Shown piece by piece: positions 26,462 through 35,239 of a stretch of 64,000 nucleotides of DNA (positions within the stretch are counted from its first letter, which is position 1; the number at the start of each line of letters is the position of its first letter). Position numbers and translations under genes: made by a program. Origin of the DNA: Bacteroidota bacterium (GTDB lineage: Bacteria > Bacteroidota > Bacteroidia > Bacteroidales > F082). Below the pieces are notes generated by a model. That model saw only the letters and a program-made list of their open reading frames with translations. It did not search any database and had not been told where the DNA came from. The stretch lies in the NCBI GenBank assembly GCA_018830105.1, contig JAHJTC010000004.1, positions 186,001-250,000 on the forward strand, read 5' to 3'.

Positions 26462-28498
26462 TTACTTATTGTCCTGTGGGATATGTGCGAATTTTTCGAT
26501 GGTATTGTATAATTCGTTTGGATTTACGGGTTTAGTAATGTAATAATCCATTCCGGCGGCAAGGCATTTCTCGCGGTCGCCTTTCATGGCATGAGCGGTC
26601 ATTGCTACAATAGGTGTGTGAAAATCCTTGTCTTTTTCAAACTTCCTGATACTTCGTGTAGCATCAAAGCCATCCATTTCAGGCATCTGAACGTCCATTA
26701 ATATGATATCGTAATTCTTTTCCTGGACTGCTTCAAAAGCCAGTTTCCCATTTTCAACAGCCAATACCTTCCATCCCTTCTTTTCCAGAAGCTGCACAAC
26801 AATTTTTCGGTTGATGATTTGATCTTCGGCAACAAGTATTTGAAGTACTTTATCCGGAGTTATGGGTTCGGCAGGAGTTAGTTTTTTCTGTTGTTGCTGA
26901 ATTTGTTCTTTGGAACCGAATAGCGCGATAAGCAAATGTCGCAAATCGTTTTGAAGTACTGGCTTGGTGAGAAACTCATATTTCTGTGCTTTCTTTAACT
27001 TCAGAATTTCGATGCTGGCTTTTGATGGCGATAACAAAATAAAGGCGGGTTGCGGTTTATTTCCCAAAAGCTGTTTAATTTCTTCAGCAACCTCTACACC
27101 ATTTTTTGTCTTCAGGTAATAATCTATAAGAATCAGGTCATATTTCTCCTCGGCTAGCAGGTCAAAACACTTTTTACAATCGCTGGCATAAGTGTGTTTA
27201 ATGCCCCAATAATCAAGTAGTTTAGTAATAACTTTGGCTGATTTCTCATGATCATCAATAACTAACACACGAAATTCGTTATTGGGTTTTTTAAGCTTTA
27301 GTTCCCATGGTTTTTCTATTTGCGTGCCAGTAACCATATTTATTTTAAAGAAAAACCGGCTACCTCGTCCAAGTTCGCTCTCAACATTAATCTTTCCACC
27401 CATTAATTTGACAAGGCGCTGCGAAATGTTAAGGCCTAAACCGGTGCCGCCATGTGTGCGTGTGGTAGATTTTTCTGCTTGTGTATAGGATTCAAATAGT
27501 TGATTTTGTTTCTTTTCCGGGATGCCAATGCCAGTGTCTGTTATGGAAAATTCCAGGGTAATTTGTTCCTCAATATGTTCCAGCATTTTAACAGCAATGC
27601 TAATTGTTCCCTCTTCCGTAAATTTTACGGCATTGCTCAACAAATTAATTAAGATTTGTCTGATACGTAATGGGTCGCCAATCAGTATATCTGGTAGGTT
27701 GGGGTCAATTTCACAAACAAACTCGAGCTTTTCCTGAAATATTTTTATCGACAAGAGGTTAACAACTTTTTGAATAAGGTCTCTTATGCTGAATTCAATT
27801 TCTTCCAATTCAAGTTTGTCAGCTTCAATTTTCGAAATATCAAGTATTTCATTGATGATTTCGAGCAGCGATTCGCCGGATGTTTTAATATCGAGCAGGC
27901 GCTCGCGTTCCAAGGCCTTTATCTCTTCGTCCATAAGACCTAATTCGGCCATTCCGATAATACCATTGAGTGGTGTTCTTATTTCATGGCTCATAGTTGC
28001 CAAAAATGCACTCTTTGCTGTTGTTGCTTCTTCAGCAATTCTTTTCGCTTCGTTTAGCTCTGAAATTGTTTGGCTAAGCTTTCGCGTACTATCCTCAAGT
28101 GCATTTTTGTGCTGGAAAAATTCAATGAATGCTTTGATTTTGCTTTTAAGTATCTCTAAATCAAGAGGTTTATAAAGATAATCAACGGCACCTGATTCGT
28201 AACCTTTGAAGATGTGCTGACGTTGTTTGCTTATGGCCGTAATAAAAATAATCGGAATGTATTTGGTTCTGTCGCTGCTTCGCATAATTTCGGCTACTTC
28301 AAATCCATCCATCCCAGGCATTTGTACATCCATCAGTACCAGCGAAATATTATGCTCAAGCATTATACCCAGTGCTTCGTTACCAGAGTTTGCTTTTATT
28401 ATGTTAAGGTTCTCATTATCAAGAATTCCCTCCAGAGTGAGTAGGTTCTCAGGACGATCATCAACGATCAGTACATTGAATTTAATGACGTTGCTCAT
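26462..28498 (-). CDS. Cytosolic hybrid kinase/response regulator: REC-HisKA-HATPase-REC-REC
   Basis: A 678-residue protein started at MSNVIKFNVL. An upstream ATG at 28537 lies on the predicted -7 box and is rejected. The order is an N-terminal receiver (Asp57, VLMDVQMPGMDG), a short coiled coil, HisKA (His171 in TMSHEIRTPLNG), HATPase_c (NAVKF, DTGIGIP, GGTGLGLNIS), a second receiver (LILIDYYLKTKNG, about 395-510) and a third (IILMDVQMPEMDG, about 550-665). No membrane segment is present, so it should act in the cytosol as a phosphorelay node. It is the first gene of the four-gene signalling operon, 24 bases before the membrane hybrid kinase. Confidence 0.92.
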   Translation of the reverse strand: MSNVIKFNVLIVDDRPENLLTLEGILDNENLNIIKANSGNEALGIMLEHNISLVLMDVQMPGMDGFEVAEIMRSSDRTKYIPIIFITAISKQRQHIFKGYESGAVDYLYKPLDLEILKSKIKAFIEFFQHKNALEDSTRKLSQTISELNEAKRIAEEATTAKSAFLATMSHEIRTPLNGIIGMAELGLMDEEIKALERERLLDIKTSGESLLEIINEILDISKIEADKLELEEIEFSIRDLIQKVVNLLSIKIFQEKLEFVCEIDPNLPDILIGDPLRIRQILINLLSNAVKFTEEGTISIAVKMLEHIEEQITLEFSITDTGIGIPEKKQNQLFESYTQAEKSTTRTHGGTGLGLNISQRLVKLMGGKINVESELGRGSRFFFKINMVTGTQIEKPWELKLKKPNNEFRVLVIDDHEKSAKVITKLLDYWGIKHTYASDCKKCFDLLAEEKYDLILIDYYLKTKNGVEVAEEIKQLLGNKPQPAFILLSPSKASIEILKLKKAQKYEFLTKPVLQNDLRHLLIALFGSKEQIQQQQKKLTPAEPITPDKVLQILVAEDQIINRKIVVQLLEKKGWKVLAVENGKLAFEAVQEKNYDIILMDVQMPEMDGFDATRSIRKFEKDKDFHTPIVAMTAHAMKGDREKCLAAGMDYYITKPVNPNELYNTIEKFAHIPQDNK

Positions 28499-28804
28499 AG
28501 CTATTATTTTATGTTGTTCCACCTCAATGGCAAGCAAATTTAGTTATTTACTCCTATTTGATCTAATATTTTTTTAAAACAGTTGATTTCTCGCTGTTTC
28601 CAAATAGAAGTGAAGCAATTCTTATAATTTTTTAACATGTTTCTTCAATATATTAATAACCAAAAAATTAAGTGGCTGTTTATTGTTGAATTAATATTTC
28701 TAACGGGCAATTAGTATTTGGCAGCTTTTGTAATTGTTTAATGTTATGTAATATTGCCACTAAAGCATTATGCTTGAATTATTAACCCCAAAAATTTGGT
28801 ACTT
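28499..28804. other. AT-rich divergent intergenic region, no gene
   Basis: This region of about 306 bases holds the signalling-operon promoter box near its left end. A near-match TATGCTTG at 28769-28776 could serve the DUF4168 gene. I see no open frame or RNA structure I can support. Confidence 0.6.
28535..28542 (-). promoter_or_regulatory. Candidate -7 box of the signalling operon
   Basis: The minus strand reads TAAATTTG, an exact TAnnTTTG match, 36 bases upstream of the MSNV start. It supports that start over the longer reading from 28537. Confidence 0.5.
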
Positions 28805-29290
28805 ATGACATTTATGCGAAAACTATCAATTTTAACTTTAAGTTTAAACTTCATTGTGATTGGTCTGATGGCTCAGGTTCAGCCTCAAAGCCCTCAAAAA
28901 AGTCCTGTTAAACAGGAAAAAGAACAAATTTCAGATTCAACCCTTAAACTGTTTGCCGGCGCAATACAAATTGTTCAGGTAGTTAATCAGCAAGCCCAGC
29001 AGCAAATGGGCAAAGCAGTGGTTGATGCCGGATTGGAAGTTGAGCGTTATCAGGAGATTCAGATGGCAAGTCAAAATCCTGATGCCGAAGTTGATATAAC
29101 CAAAGAAGAAATGGAAAAAGTGAAGCTTGTAAGTCAGGATCTACAGCAGATTCAAACAAAAGCGCAAGCTGAAATGCAGGAAAAAATTGGCAAAGAAGGC
29201 CTTACTCTTGAACGCTATCAGGAATTGGCTTCAATTATACAAAGTGATCCTGAACTTATGCAGCGATTTCAGCAGATGATGCAAAATTGA
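28805..29290 (+). CDS. DUF4168 family secreted protein
   Basis: A 161-residue exported protein from ATG 28805; the reading three codons upstream starts with TTG and was not used. The signal peptide is LSILTLSLNFIVIGLMAQ, followed by a Gln-rich linker and a DUF4168 domain in two similar halves (LEVERYQEIQMASQNPDAEV and LTLERYQELASIIQSDPEL, each preceded by a Gln-rich helix with QMGKAV or MQEKIG). The family is a small, helical, periplasmic or envelope protein of unknown function. It stands alone, with a strong terminator downstream. Confidence 0.82.
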   Translation: MTFMRKLSILTLSLNFIVIGLMAQVQPQSPQKSPVKQEKEQISDSTLKLFAGAIQIVQVVNQQAQQQMGKAVVDAGLEVERYQEIQMASQNPDAEVDITKEEMEKVKLVSQDLQQIQTKAQAEMQEKIGKEGLTLERYQELASIIQSDPELMQRFQQMMQN

Positions 29291-29320
29291 TCCAAGATGC
29301 TGTTTTGTTAAAAATTTACC

Positions 29321-29352
29321 TAAAGTCTCCCGTAATTCATCGGGAGACTTTA
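29321..29352 (+). terminator. Strong terminator after the DUF4168 gene
   Basis: TAAAGTCTCCCG and CGGGAGACTTTA form a perfect 12-bp stem with an 8-base loop. The right arm is not followed by a long T run. Confidence 0.7.
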
Positions 29353-29461
29353 GTATTTCAGTGCTCTTCAGTAATTTCATTTTTAATAAATTATTGAAGT
29401 GTCAACAACAACAATCCAAGGTTTCTGTAAAGAAAATGTACTGTATTTAGAGTGCCTGATT

Positions 29462-30574
29462 TTACATGTCGCGGAGCATGTTCTGAAATTGTTCAGGCCA
29501 GTTAATATTGTCGTCCGATTTTCCCAATCTTACAATAATTACTTGTTTTTCAGGGTTTACGTATAGGTACTGACCTAAAATTCCTTTAGCAAAAAAACTG
29601 CCATCTTCGAGGGTGCGCCAGTGATAGGTGTATGGGAAACCTCCTGAATCCCGTGAATCAGTCTGAATCTGTAAACTTTCGGCTATCCAAGCTTTTGGAA
29701 TTATTTGTTCGTCTTTCCATTTGCCATTGTTGAGGTATAACTTGCCAAATTTTGCCAGGTCGCGTGCCCTCAAATTAATGCAGCAAAAAGCCTTGATACG
29801 TTTATTTTTTTTGCTGTCAACGCTCCAGGAAGCATCAAACTCCATATCGGTTTTTTGCCAAATCCATTCTTCAAGAAGCCGGGCAGGACTTTTTTGAGTA
29901 GCATTTTCAAGGGCTATTCCGAGAAGTAAAGTATTTACACTCTGATAATTATATCTTAATCCGGGTTCTTCGGCCAACTTAATTTTCGACACATAGTTGT
30001 CCAAATTTTTCCCATAATAATACTTAGCCATGTCAGCAAAGGGCGAGTTATACTTTTCCTGATAATCCAGGCCTGAACGCATTTCGAGTAAGTTTTTTAT
30101 ACTAATCTGTTCCAGTCCTTTGCCACGTAATTCCGGAATGTACAAGGTGATGGAATCATTAATGCTATTAAAAAAACCTTTATCTATGGCAATTCCGGTA
30201 AGCGCTGAAATATAAGATTTGGCAACCGAAAAGACCGGTATTACGGCCATCGAATCATAGTCATCAAAATAATATTCATGCCGTATGGTGTCGTTCCTGA
30301 TGAACAAAAAGGCCAGCGTTTTATGGTTTTCCAGGTAATCATGCAATGACGTTGCAACAGCGTAGCCATCAAAGCTTTGTTGCACAAATAACGCTTCCGG
30401 CGCTTTAACAAAACTTGTTTGAGATGCAGTTGAATCTCTGCCTATTTTCTGAGCCGGGTACTTTTGAAAGTCATTTACGTCAGCAAAATTATAGTAGAAA
30501 AACCGGCCTACATGGCAGGAGCTTAGCAAAAAAAATATTATTGCCGTAAAAATCAGACGAATAAAAAGATTCAT
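29462..30574 (-). CDS. Class C beta-lactamase-like serine hydrolase lipoprotein
   Basis: A 370-residue lipoprotein (signal ending LLSSC, lipid Cys20) of the serine beta-lactamase/penicillin-binding-protein-like family. The nucleophile motif is SVAK with Ser116 and Lys119 (VFSVAKSYIS), the second motif is Tyr-based (YNYQSVNTLLLG), and the C-terminal motif region lies near AKGILGQYLYVNP. Members include peptidases and esterases as well as beta-lactamases; this subfamily in Bacteroidota is mostly uncharacterised, so drug resistance should not be assumed. It is monocistronic with a TACTTTTG box upstream (30595-30602). Substrate unknown. Confidence 0.87.
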   Translation of the reverse strand: MNLFIRLIFTAIIFFLLSSCHVGRFFYYNFADVNDFQKYPAQKIGRDSTASQTSFVKAPEALFVQQSFDGYAVATSLHDYLENHKTLAFLFIRNDTIRHEYYFDDYDSMAVIPVFSVAKSYISALTGIAIDKGFFNSINDSITLYIPELRGKGLEQISIKNLLEMRSGLDYQEKYNSPFADMAKYYYGKNLDNYVSKIKLAEEPGLRYNYQSVNTLLLGIALENATQKSPARLLEEWIWQKTDMEFDASWSVDSKKNKRIKAFCCINLRARDLAKFGKLYLNNGKWKDEQIIPKAWIAESLQIQTDSRDSGGFPYTYHWRTLEDGSFFAKGILGQYLYVNPEKQVIIVRLGKSDDNINWPEQFQNMLRDM

Positions 30575-30594
30575 AGCAGTGCAGGATTCTTCAT

Positions 30595-30602
30595 CAAAAG
30601 TA
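30595..30602 (-). promoter_or_regulatory. Candidate -7 box of the serine hydrolase gene
   Basis: The minus strand reads TACTTTTG, an exact TAnnTTTG match, 20 bases before the start codon. Confidence 0.45.
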
Positions 30603-30670
30603 CATAAAAGTAAGCTTAATTTCAGTTTTAAAAAAAACTGATCACTGCTGTAATTTTTGCATGAAGGCTT

Positions 30671-32899
30671 TTAATCGGCCATATCCATAAACGTTTCGCT
30701 CAGTTCCAGGTTGGTATATTCCGAAGTAATTTCAAACGGATAATCCTCATATTGATAAATATGTTGCAAGGGCTCCGTTTCGCCAATACTATAGCCAAAA
30801 ATGCTTTGATATTCAGTCTTATCTTCGCCCATATCTTCCAGCTGATGCAGGTATTCATCAACTGATTTGGATTCGATGATCACTACTTTTCCCATTTCGT
30901 GAATGATGGGGCTGTGTTTGCGGGTGCTGTCATGGTCAAATTCTAAAATTCTTCTTCCATGTCGCGAAAGTCCTATCGTTCTGTATGTTAAGCTCTTTCC
31001 TACACCTGGCAGGTTTAATACATTCCGATCAGTAGCCAGAAAAGGAATACCAGCTTCTGCTCTTAGCTGTGCGATATTTTTGACCATCAGCTCTGCATTT
31101 TGAGCAAAACTGCTAATTGCTTTATTGTATTGTTTGTCGATTTTACCAAATTCCTTTTCCTCCAATTGTTCCTGCACTGCGCGTTCGTTTGTGGCGAAAT
31201 TGTGGCTGTTTTCTTTGTAACCTTTAACCGTGAAGGTATAATAGGTGAGCACGCCGATATCATTAAGCACTTTGCGCAATTTTGCGGTATGACCGCGGCG
31301 GGAGGCAGCGGCGGTAAAAACCATTTGGTTCGTTACAATCCAGCCGGCACTTAGCAACATTTCAATGGCATTTTTTACCTCCGGGGTCACCTCCATGGCA
31401 GTTTCAAAATGTGTTTGTATCACAAATTGTTTAATGCCGGCTGTGGTTCCTTTTTGTTTAAAATCAGCCAGTATAGCAATCAGTTCGTTAGTAATGCGTT
31501 GGGGTAGAAAAACGGGCAAACGTGTTCCAAGTCGTACCCGACTAATTTCAGCAATTTTCTTCCCTTCGGGCAGTTTGATATTAATCTCTTTTTTACGTGC
31601 TGCCATTTCATAAACTGCATTTAAAATTGTTTGCATGGATTTATCGCTGCTCATCAGTGCATCACCACCTGTAATCAAAATATCCCGCAACTGTGTATCT
31701 TCTTCAAAATAATCCATCAGTTTTTGAAGTTTCTGCGGCCAGGTTTCTTTCGGCTTCAGTTTGTCGAGATTAAAATTGAGATGACCACTTTGAAAATCGT
31801 ACATGCGTTGACAACTGACACATAGTCCTCCGCAAGCACGTCCAACCGTATCGGGTATCATAATGGCAACTTCGGGATAGCGCCTGTGCAAATTGTGGAT
31901 GGTGGGTAAAATCCAACCGGCGGCATTTGGTCTGCCTGGCTCCATAAGATCTTCTTTTTCCCAGGCAACAATCTGTCCAAACTCTTTGATTAGCTGTTTG
32001 CTGTAGATCACATAATCACGTATTGCTAGATCGGAACCGATCGCAAAATTAGGTTCTGTAACATTGAGCAGGGATAAGTAATACGGATTTACGAAAAATG
32101 GAATTCCGGCATCTCGCGCTTCATGCAGTATCTCCATTGTTTTGGTGCTCAGTGAATTATTGAGCATTTCGTTCAGCATTTTAGGCGACCTGACAGCAAA
32201 TTTCAAATGAAAGTTCATATCGTTCCACCAGTTGCAGGCTCGTAGAAATTTCTGCTCGAAAGTCATATTTTCCTCAAATTGATAGCGCTGACTTTTCAAT
32301 TCGCCTTCATCCATTTTTTCAATAATGACTTTTATGATGCGGTCACGGTTATGCTTTCTTATTTTCATTACCTCGTCCTCAAGCCCCGAAGGATGCCGAT
32401 TCATCCATGTTTCAAGTTGCTCTCTGCTGGGCATTTCTCTTTTCAGAATACCTTTTATTTGCCTGAAAAGCATAAGTGTATCATAGAAAAAATGTTTATT
32501 GGCACCACCGGTTCCATACTTTATGGCAAGCCAGAGGTATTTTATCGGGTTGCTGCCAACAAGTTCACCGCGCAGGTTCAGATCTTCGAAAATACGACCG
32601 GCATGCTTAATGTAATCCATCATTCTTATGGCACCATAATCAGACCAGCTAAGTTTGTCGAAAGCTTCTCTGCCCGTGATTTCTCCGCTGTAATAAGCCA
32701 TCGCATGCGGATTTTTATCGAAATATGGTAAAATCCAACGCCTCATCCCTTCCAATGCTTCCTCCTTGTCACCAGCTTCAAGCATAATGGTTTCTATCTC
32801 GGGGTTTTCCTCTAATAACTGCCGTAAAAGCCTGTGCGACTTCACACTAATGGCAATTTTATCAAGTCGTTTGAATTTTTGTTTACTTTTTACGTTCAT
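30671..32899 (-). CDS. KamA-family radical SAM aminomutase, glutamate 2,3-aminomutase-like substrate residues
   Basis: A 742-residue member of the lysine 2,3-aminomutase family, about 300 residues longer than classical forms. An uncharacterised N-terminal extension (~230 residues) precedes the radical-SAM core, whose cluster motif is C356-GGL-C360-VS-C363. The PLP lysine motif is PGVGK, Lys635 (classical PGGGGK). By eye, KIRVRPYYIYQCD of lysine 2,3-aminomutase aligns with DIGVLTYYTFTVK, placing Lys559 at the substrate-binding Asp293, and DAPGG aligns with NLPGV, placing Asn629 at Asp330. Lys and Asn there are what has been reported for glutamate 2,3-aminomutase. It is divergent from pruA, a glutamate-forming enzyme. 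Beta-glutamate as an osmolyte is a possible product. Confidence 0.8.
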   Translation of the reverse strand: MNVKSKQKFKRLDKIAISVKSHRLLRQLLEENPEIETIMLEAGDKEEALEGMRRWILPYFDKNPHAMAYYSGEITGREAFDKLSWSDYGAIRMMDYIKHAGRIFEDLNLRGELVGSNPIKYLWLAIKYGTGGANKHFFYDTLMLFRQIKGILKREMPSREQLETWMNRHPSGLEDEVMKIRKHNRDRIIKVIIEKMDEGELKSQRYQFEENMTFEQKFLRACNWWNDMNFHLKFAVRSPKMLNEMLNNSLSTKTMEILHEARDAGIPFFVNPYYLSLLNVTEPNFAIGSDLAIRDYVIYSKQLIKEFGQIVAWEKEDLMEPGRPNAAGWILPTIHNLHRRYPEVAIMIPDTVGRACGGLCVSCQRMYDFQSGHLNFNLDKLKPKETWPQKLQKLMDYFEEDTQLRDILITGGDALMSSDKSMQTILNAVYEMAARKKEINIKLPEGKKIAEISRVRLGTRLPVFLPQRITNELIAILADFKQKGTTAGIKQFVIQTHFETAMEVTPEVKNAIEMLLSAGWIVTNQMVFTAAASRRGHTAKLRKVLNDIGVLTYYTFTVKGYKENSHNFATNERAVQEQLEEKEFGKIDKQYNKAISSFAQNAELMVKNIAQLRAEAGIPFLATDRNVLNLPGVGKSLTYRTIGLSRHGRRILEFDHDSTRKHSPIIHEMGKVVIIESKSVDEYLHQLEDMGEDKTEYQSIFGYSIGETEPLQHIYQYEDYPFEITSEYTNLELSETFMDMAD

Positions 32900-32938
32900 T
32901 AAATTCTACTTTCTAATTCTTGTATTTTATGCTTTTCT

Positions 32939-32971
32939 AATGTAAAATATTGGTAAACACTATTTTACATT
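32939..32971. promoter_or_regulatory. Perfect 11-bp inverted repeat in the aminomutase leader
   Basis: AATGTAAAATA (32939-32949) and TATTTTACATT (32961-32971) are exact reverse complements separated by 11 bases. The repeat lies between the predicted aminomutase -7 box (32991-32998) and its start codon at 32899, i.e. downstream of the transcription start. It may be a repressor operator or an AU-rich hairpin in the mRNA. Confidence 0.5.
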
Positions 32972-32990
32972 GATTTGAGCTGATTTTGGA

Positions 32991-32998
32991 CAAAATTA
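32991..32998 (-). promoter_or_regulatory. Candidate -7 box of the aminomutase gene
   Basis: The minus strand reads TAATTTTG, an exact TAnnTTTG match, giving a leader of about 85 nt that contains the inverted repeat. Confidence 0.45.
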
Positions 32999-33097
32999 CA
33001 AAAAATGCGTTTAATAGTCAGTTAACTGCTATTGGGCTTAAGTGTATCGTATTCGTGAAACACTAATTTAGTAAGATTCTAAATAGCTGTATTTTTG

Positions 33098-33105
33098 TAT
33101 CTTTG
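33098..33105 (+). promoter_or_regulatory. Candidate -7 box of pruA
   Basis: TATCTTTG is an exact TAnnTTTG match, 47 bases before the pruA start codon. Confidence 0.5.
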
Positions 33106-33152
33106 CAGCAGATTTACGCCTTAAAACTAACCCTTAAATACTTGTAAAATAT

Positions 33153-34784
33153 ATGTATAGTGGATTTTATAAGGTTCCCAAACCTTACAACGAAACAGTT
33201 AAGTCTTATGCTCCGGGAAGCCCTGAGCGTGCCGAAGTAAAAAGCATGTTATCACAAATGCGATCGGAAGAAATTGAAGTGCCCATGGTAATTGGTGGAG
33301 AGCGTGTTACAACAGAAAAAAAGCTTCGTCTTGCGCCTCCTCACGATATAGCGCACACCTTGGGCTATTATTACCAGGGCGATGGTGAGCATGTAAATAG
33401 AGCCATTGAGGCAGCGCTAAAAGTACGCCAGCAATGGCAAGCGCTGGAGTGGGAAGATCGCGCCACTATTTTTCTTAAAGCAGCCGATCTGATTTCAGGT
33501 CCTTATCGTGCGAAAATCAATGCTGCCACCATGCTTGGGCAATCAAAAACTGTTCATCAGGCTGAGATTGATGCCGCATGCGAGTTTGCTGATTTTTTAA
33601 GATACAATGTGCACTTTATGTCTCAAATTTATGATCAGCAACCGATCTCAGACCACGGTGTATGGAATCGCATAGAATACAGACCATTGGAAGGATTTAT
33701 TTATGCTTTGACACCTTTTAATTTTACTGCAATCGCCGGAAATTTGCCTTCTGCACCCGCATTGATGGGTAATGTAGTGGTATGGAAACCTTCCAATACA
33801 CAAATTTATTCGGCAAAGGTAATTATGGAAATTTTTGAAGAAGCAGGATTACCGGATGGGGTTATTAATTTGATTTTTGTGCCAGGGCCTGTTGCAGGTA
33901 AGATTCTTGCTGCACATCCCGATTTTGTAGGTATCCATTATACGGGCTCAACGGCCGTTTTTTCGAAAATCTGGAAAGCTATTGGTGACAATGTTACAGT
34001 TCACAATACCTATCCAAAAATTGTGGGTGAAACAGGCGGAAAAGATTTTGTGATGGCTCATGAAACAGCTGATGTTAAAGCCCTCGCAACGGCATTGATT
34101 AGAGGCGCTTTTGAATATCAGGGACAAAAATGCTCTGCAGCATCCAGGGCTTATATTCCTTCGAATATCTGGCCGGAAGTATGGCAACTTATGGAGAAGG
34201 ATTTGAAGCAGGTTAAAATGGGGCCGATCGAAGACTTTTCTAATTTTATGGGCGCTGTAATTGATGAAGCTTCTTTCGACAAGCTGTCGATGTTTATAGA
34301 TAATGCGAAACAGGACAAAGAGGCAACGATCCTCTTTGGCGGAAATTATGATAAATCTGAGGGCTATTTTATTGAGCCAACGGTTATTTTAACTTCTGAT
34401 CCTCACTATGTGACAATGCATGAAGAGCTTTTTGGCCCCGTACTTACAATTTTTGTTTATGACGCAAAAAACTGGAAAGAAACGCTAAAGCTTGTTGATA
34501 CCACTACACATTACTCGCTTACCGGCGCTGTTTTTGCAAAGGATCGTTTTGCCATTGAAGAAGCAAATATTGCATTAACCAATGCTGCGGGTAATTATTA
34601 CATCAACGATAAACCTACGGGTGCGGTCGTTGGCCAACAGCCTTTTGGTGGCGCCAGAGCCTCCGGAACAAATGATAAATCAGGATCTTATCTTAATTTG
34701 CTACGTTGGGTTTCTCCGCGTACGATTAAAGAGAATTTTAATCCGCCAACCGATTTCCGATATCCATTTATGCAGGAATCGTAA
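33153..34784 (+). CDS. pruA: L-glutamate gamma-semialdehyde (1-pyrroline-5-carboxylate) dehydrogenase
   Basis: A 543-residue aldehyde dehydrogenase that oxidises glutamate gamma-semialdehyde to glutamate with NAD+, the last step of proline breakdown. It is the single-domain form without a fused proline dehydrogenase. Motifs: catalytic Cys327 (YQGQKCSAASRAYIP), general base Glu293 (VGETGGKDFVM), the NAD-binding GSTAVF segment and PTGAVVGQQPFGGARASGTNDK near the C-terminus, typical of P5C dehydrogenases. No proline dehydrogenase gene (putA/prodh) is adjacent. It is divergent from the KamA-type aminomutase; glutamate made here could feed that enzyme if its predicted specificity is right. Confidence 0.95.
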   Translation: MYSGFYKVPKPYNETVKSYAPGSPERAEVKSMLSQMRSEEIEVPMVIGGERVTTEKKLRLAPPHDIAHTLGYYYQGDGEHVNRAIEAALKVRQQWQALEWEDRATIFLKAADLISGPYRAKINAATMLGQSKTVHQAEIDAACEFADFLRYNVHFMSQIYDQQPISDHGVWNRIEYRPLEGFIYALTPFNFTAIAGNLPSAPALMGNVVVWKPSNTQIYSAKVIMEIFEEAGLPDGVINLIFVPGPVAGKILAAHPDFVGIHYTGSTAVFSKIWKAIGDNVTVHNTYPKIVGETGGKDFVMAHETADVKALATALIRGAFEYQGQKCSAASRAYIPSNIWPEVWQLMEKDLKQVKMGPIEDFSNFMGAVIDEASFDKLSMFIDNAKQDKEATILFGGNYDKSEGYFIEPTVILTSDPHYVTMHEELFGPVLTIFVYDAKNWKETLKLVDTTTHYSLTGAVFAKDRFAIEEANIALTNAAGNYYINDKPTGAVVGQQPFGGARASGTNDKSGSYLNLLRWVSPRTIKENFNPPTDFRYPFMQES

Positions 34785-34803
34785 TCCAAGCCCATTATAA
34801 CAT

Positions 34804-34839
34804 AAAAAGCAGCTCAATTCAATGTTGGGCTGCTTTTTT
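34804..34839. terminator. Terminator between pruA and the small lipoprotein gene
   Basis: AAAAAGCAGC (34804-34813) pairs with GCTGCTTTTT (34829-34838), with further CAA/TTG pairing below the loop. It is flanked by A and T runs and may serve both convergent genes. Confidence 0.75.
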
Positions 34840-34859
34840 GTATTTTTTTTTGAGGTTTC

Positions 34860-35084
34860 TTATTTCGGATTGATCTGTCCCAGGTAGGTTTTACTTCCCC
34901 GCTTGATAACAAACTTTTTGGGAACAGGCTGACTTTTTTGACTAACAGGATTAAAACTTGATTTATTCTTTCCCGCAGTTCTGCCGGCAATTGGATTTGA
35001 CCTAGCCGGTGAACATGCTGTTATTGCTAAAATAAAGAAAAATATTAGGGCGAAATACAAATGTATTTTTAGTATCAGTTTCAT
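34860..35084 (-). CDS. Small lipoprotein, unknown function
   Basis: A 74-residue protein with a lipoprotein signal (FALIFFFILAITAC, lipid Cys24) followed by a short basic, Ser/Pro/Lys-rich tail ending YLGQINPK. Nothing else is recognisable. Small lipoproteins with basic, low-complexity tails are common in Bacteroidota envelopes. The gene is convergent with pruA and divergent from the cobalamin riboswitch operon. Because it is short and low in complexity, the call relies mainly on the well-formed signal and lipobox. Confidence 0.6.
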   Translation of the reverse strand: MKLILKIHLYFALIFFFILAITACSPARSNPIAGRTAGKNKSSFNPVSQKSQPVPKKFVIKRGSKTYLGQINPK

Positions 35085-35239
35085 AGTCGGACTTCAATTT
35101 TGTGCCGTAAAATTAGTAATTTTAAATAAACCGGACTTTCAATTTGCTGCTTCGTTAACAATTTACTGTTAAAAACTTGCAATTTATTTATTTTACTAAA
35201 GGGTGATGATCAGATAAACTTTCCTATTTTTGCATCAGT

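Noticed and set aside
29462-30574. Antibiotic-resistance beta-lactamase
   Set aside because: Only the general serine-hydrolase motifs are seen; lipoprotein form and lack of typical class C motifs do not support a resistance call.
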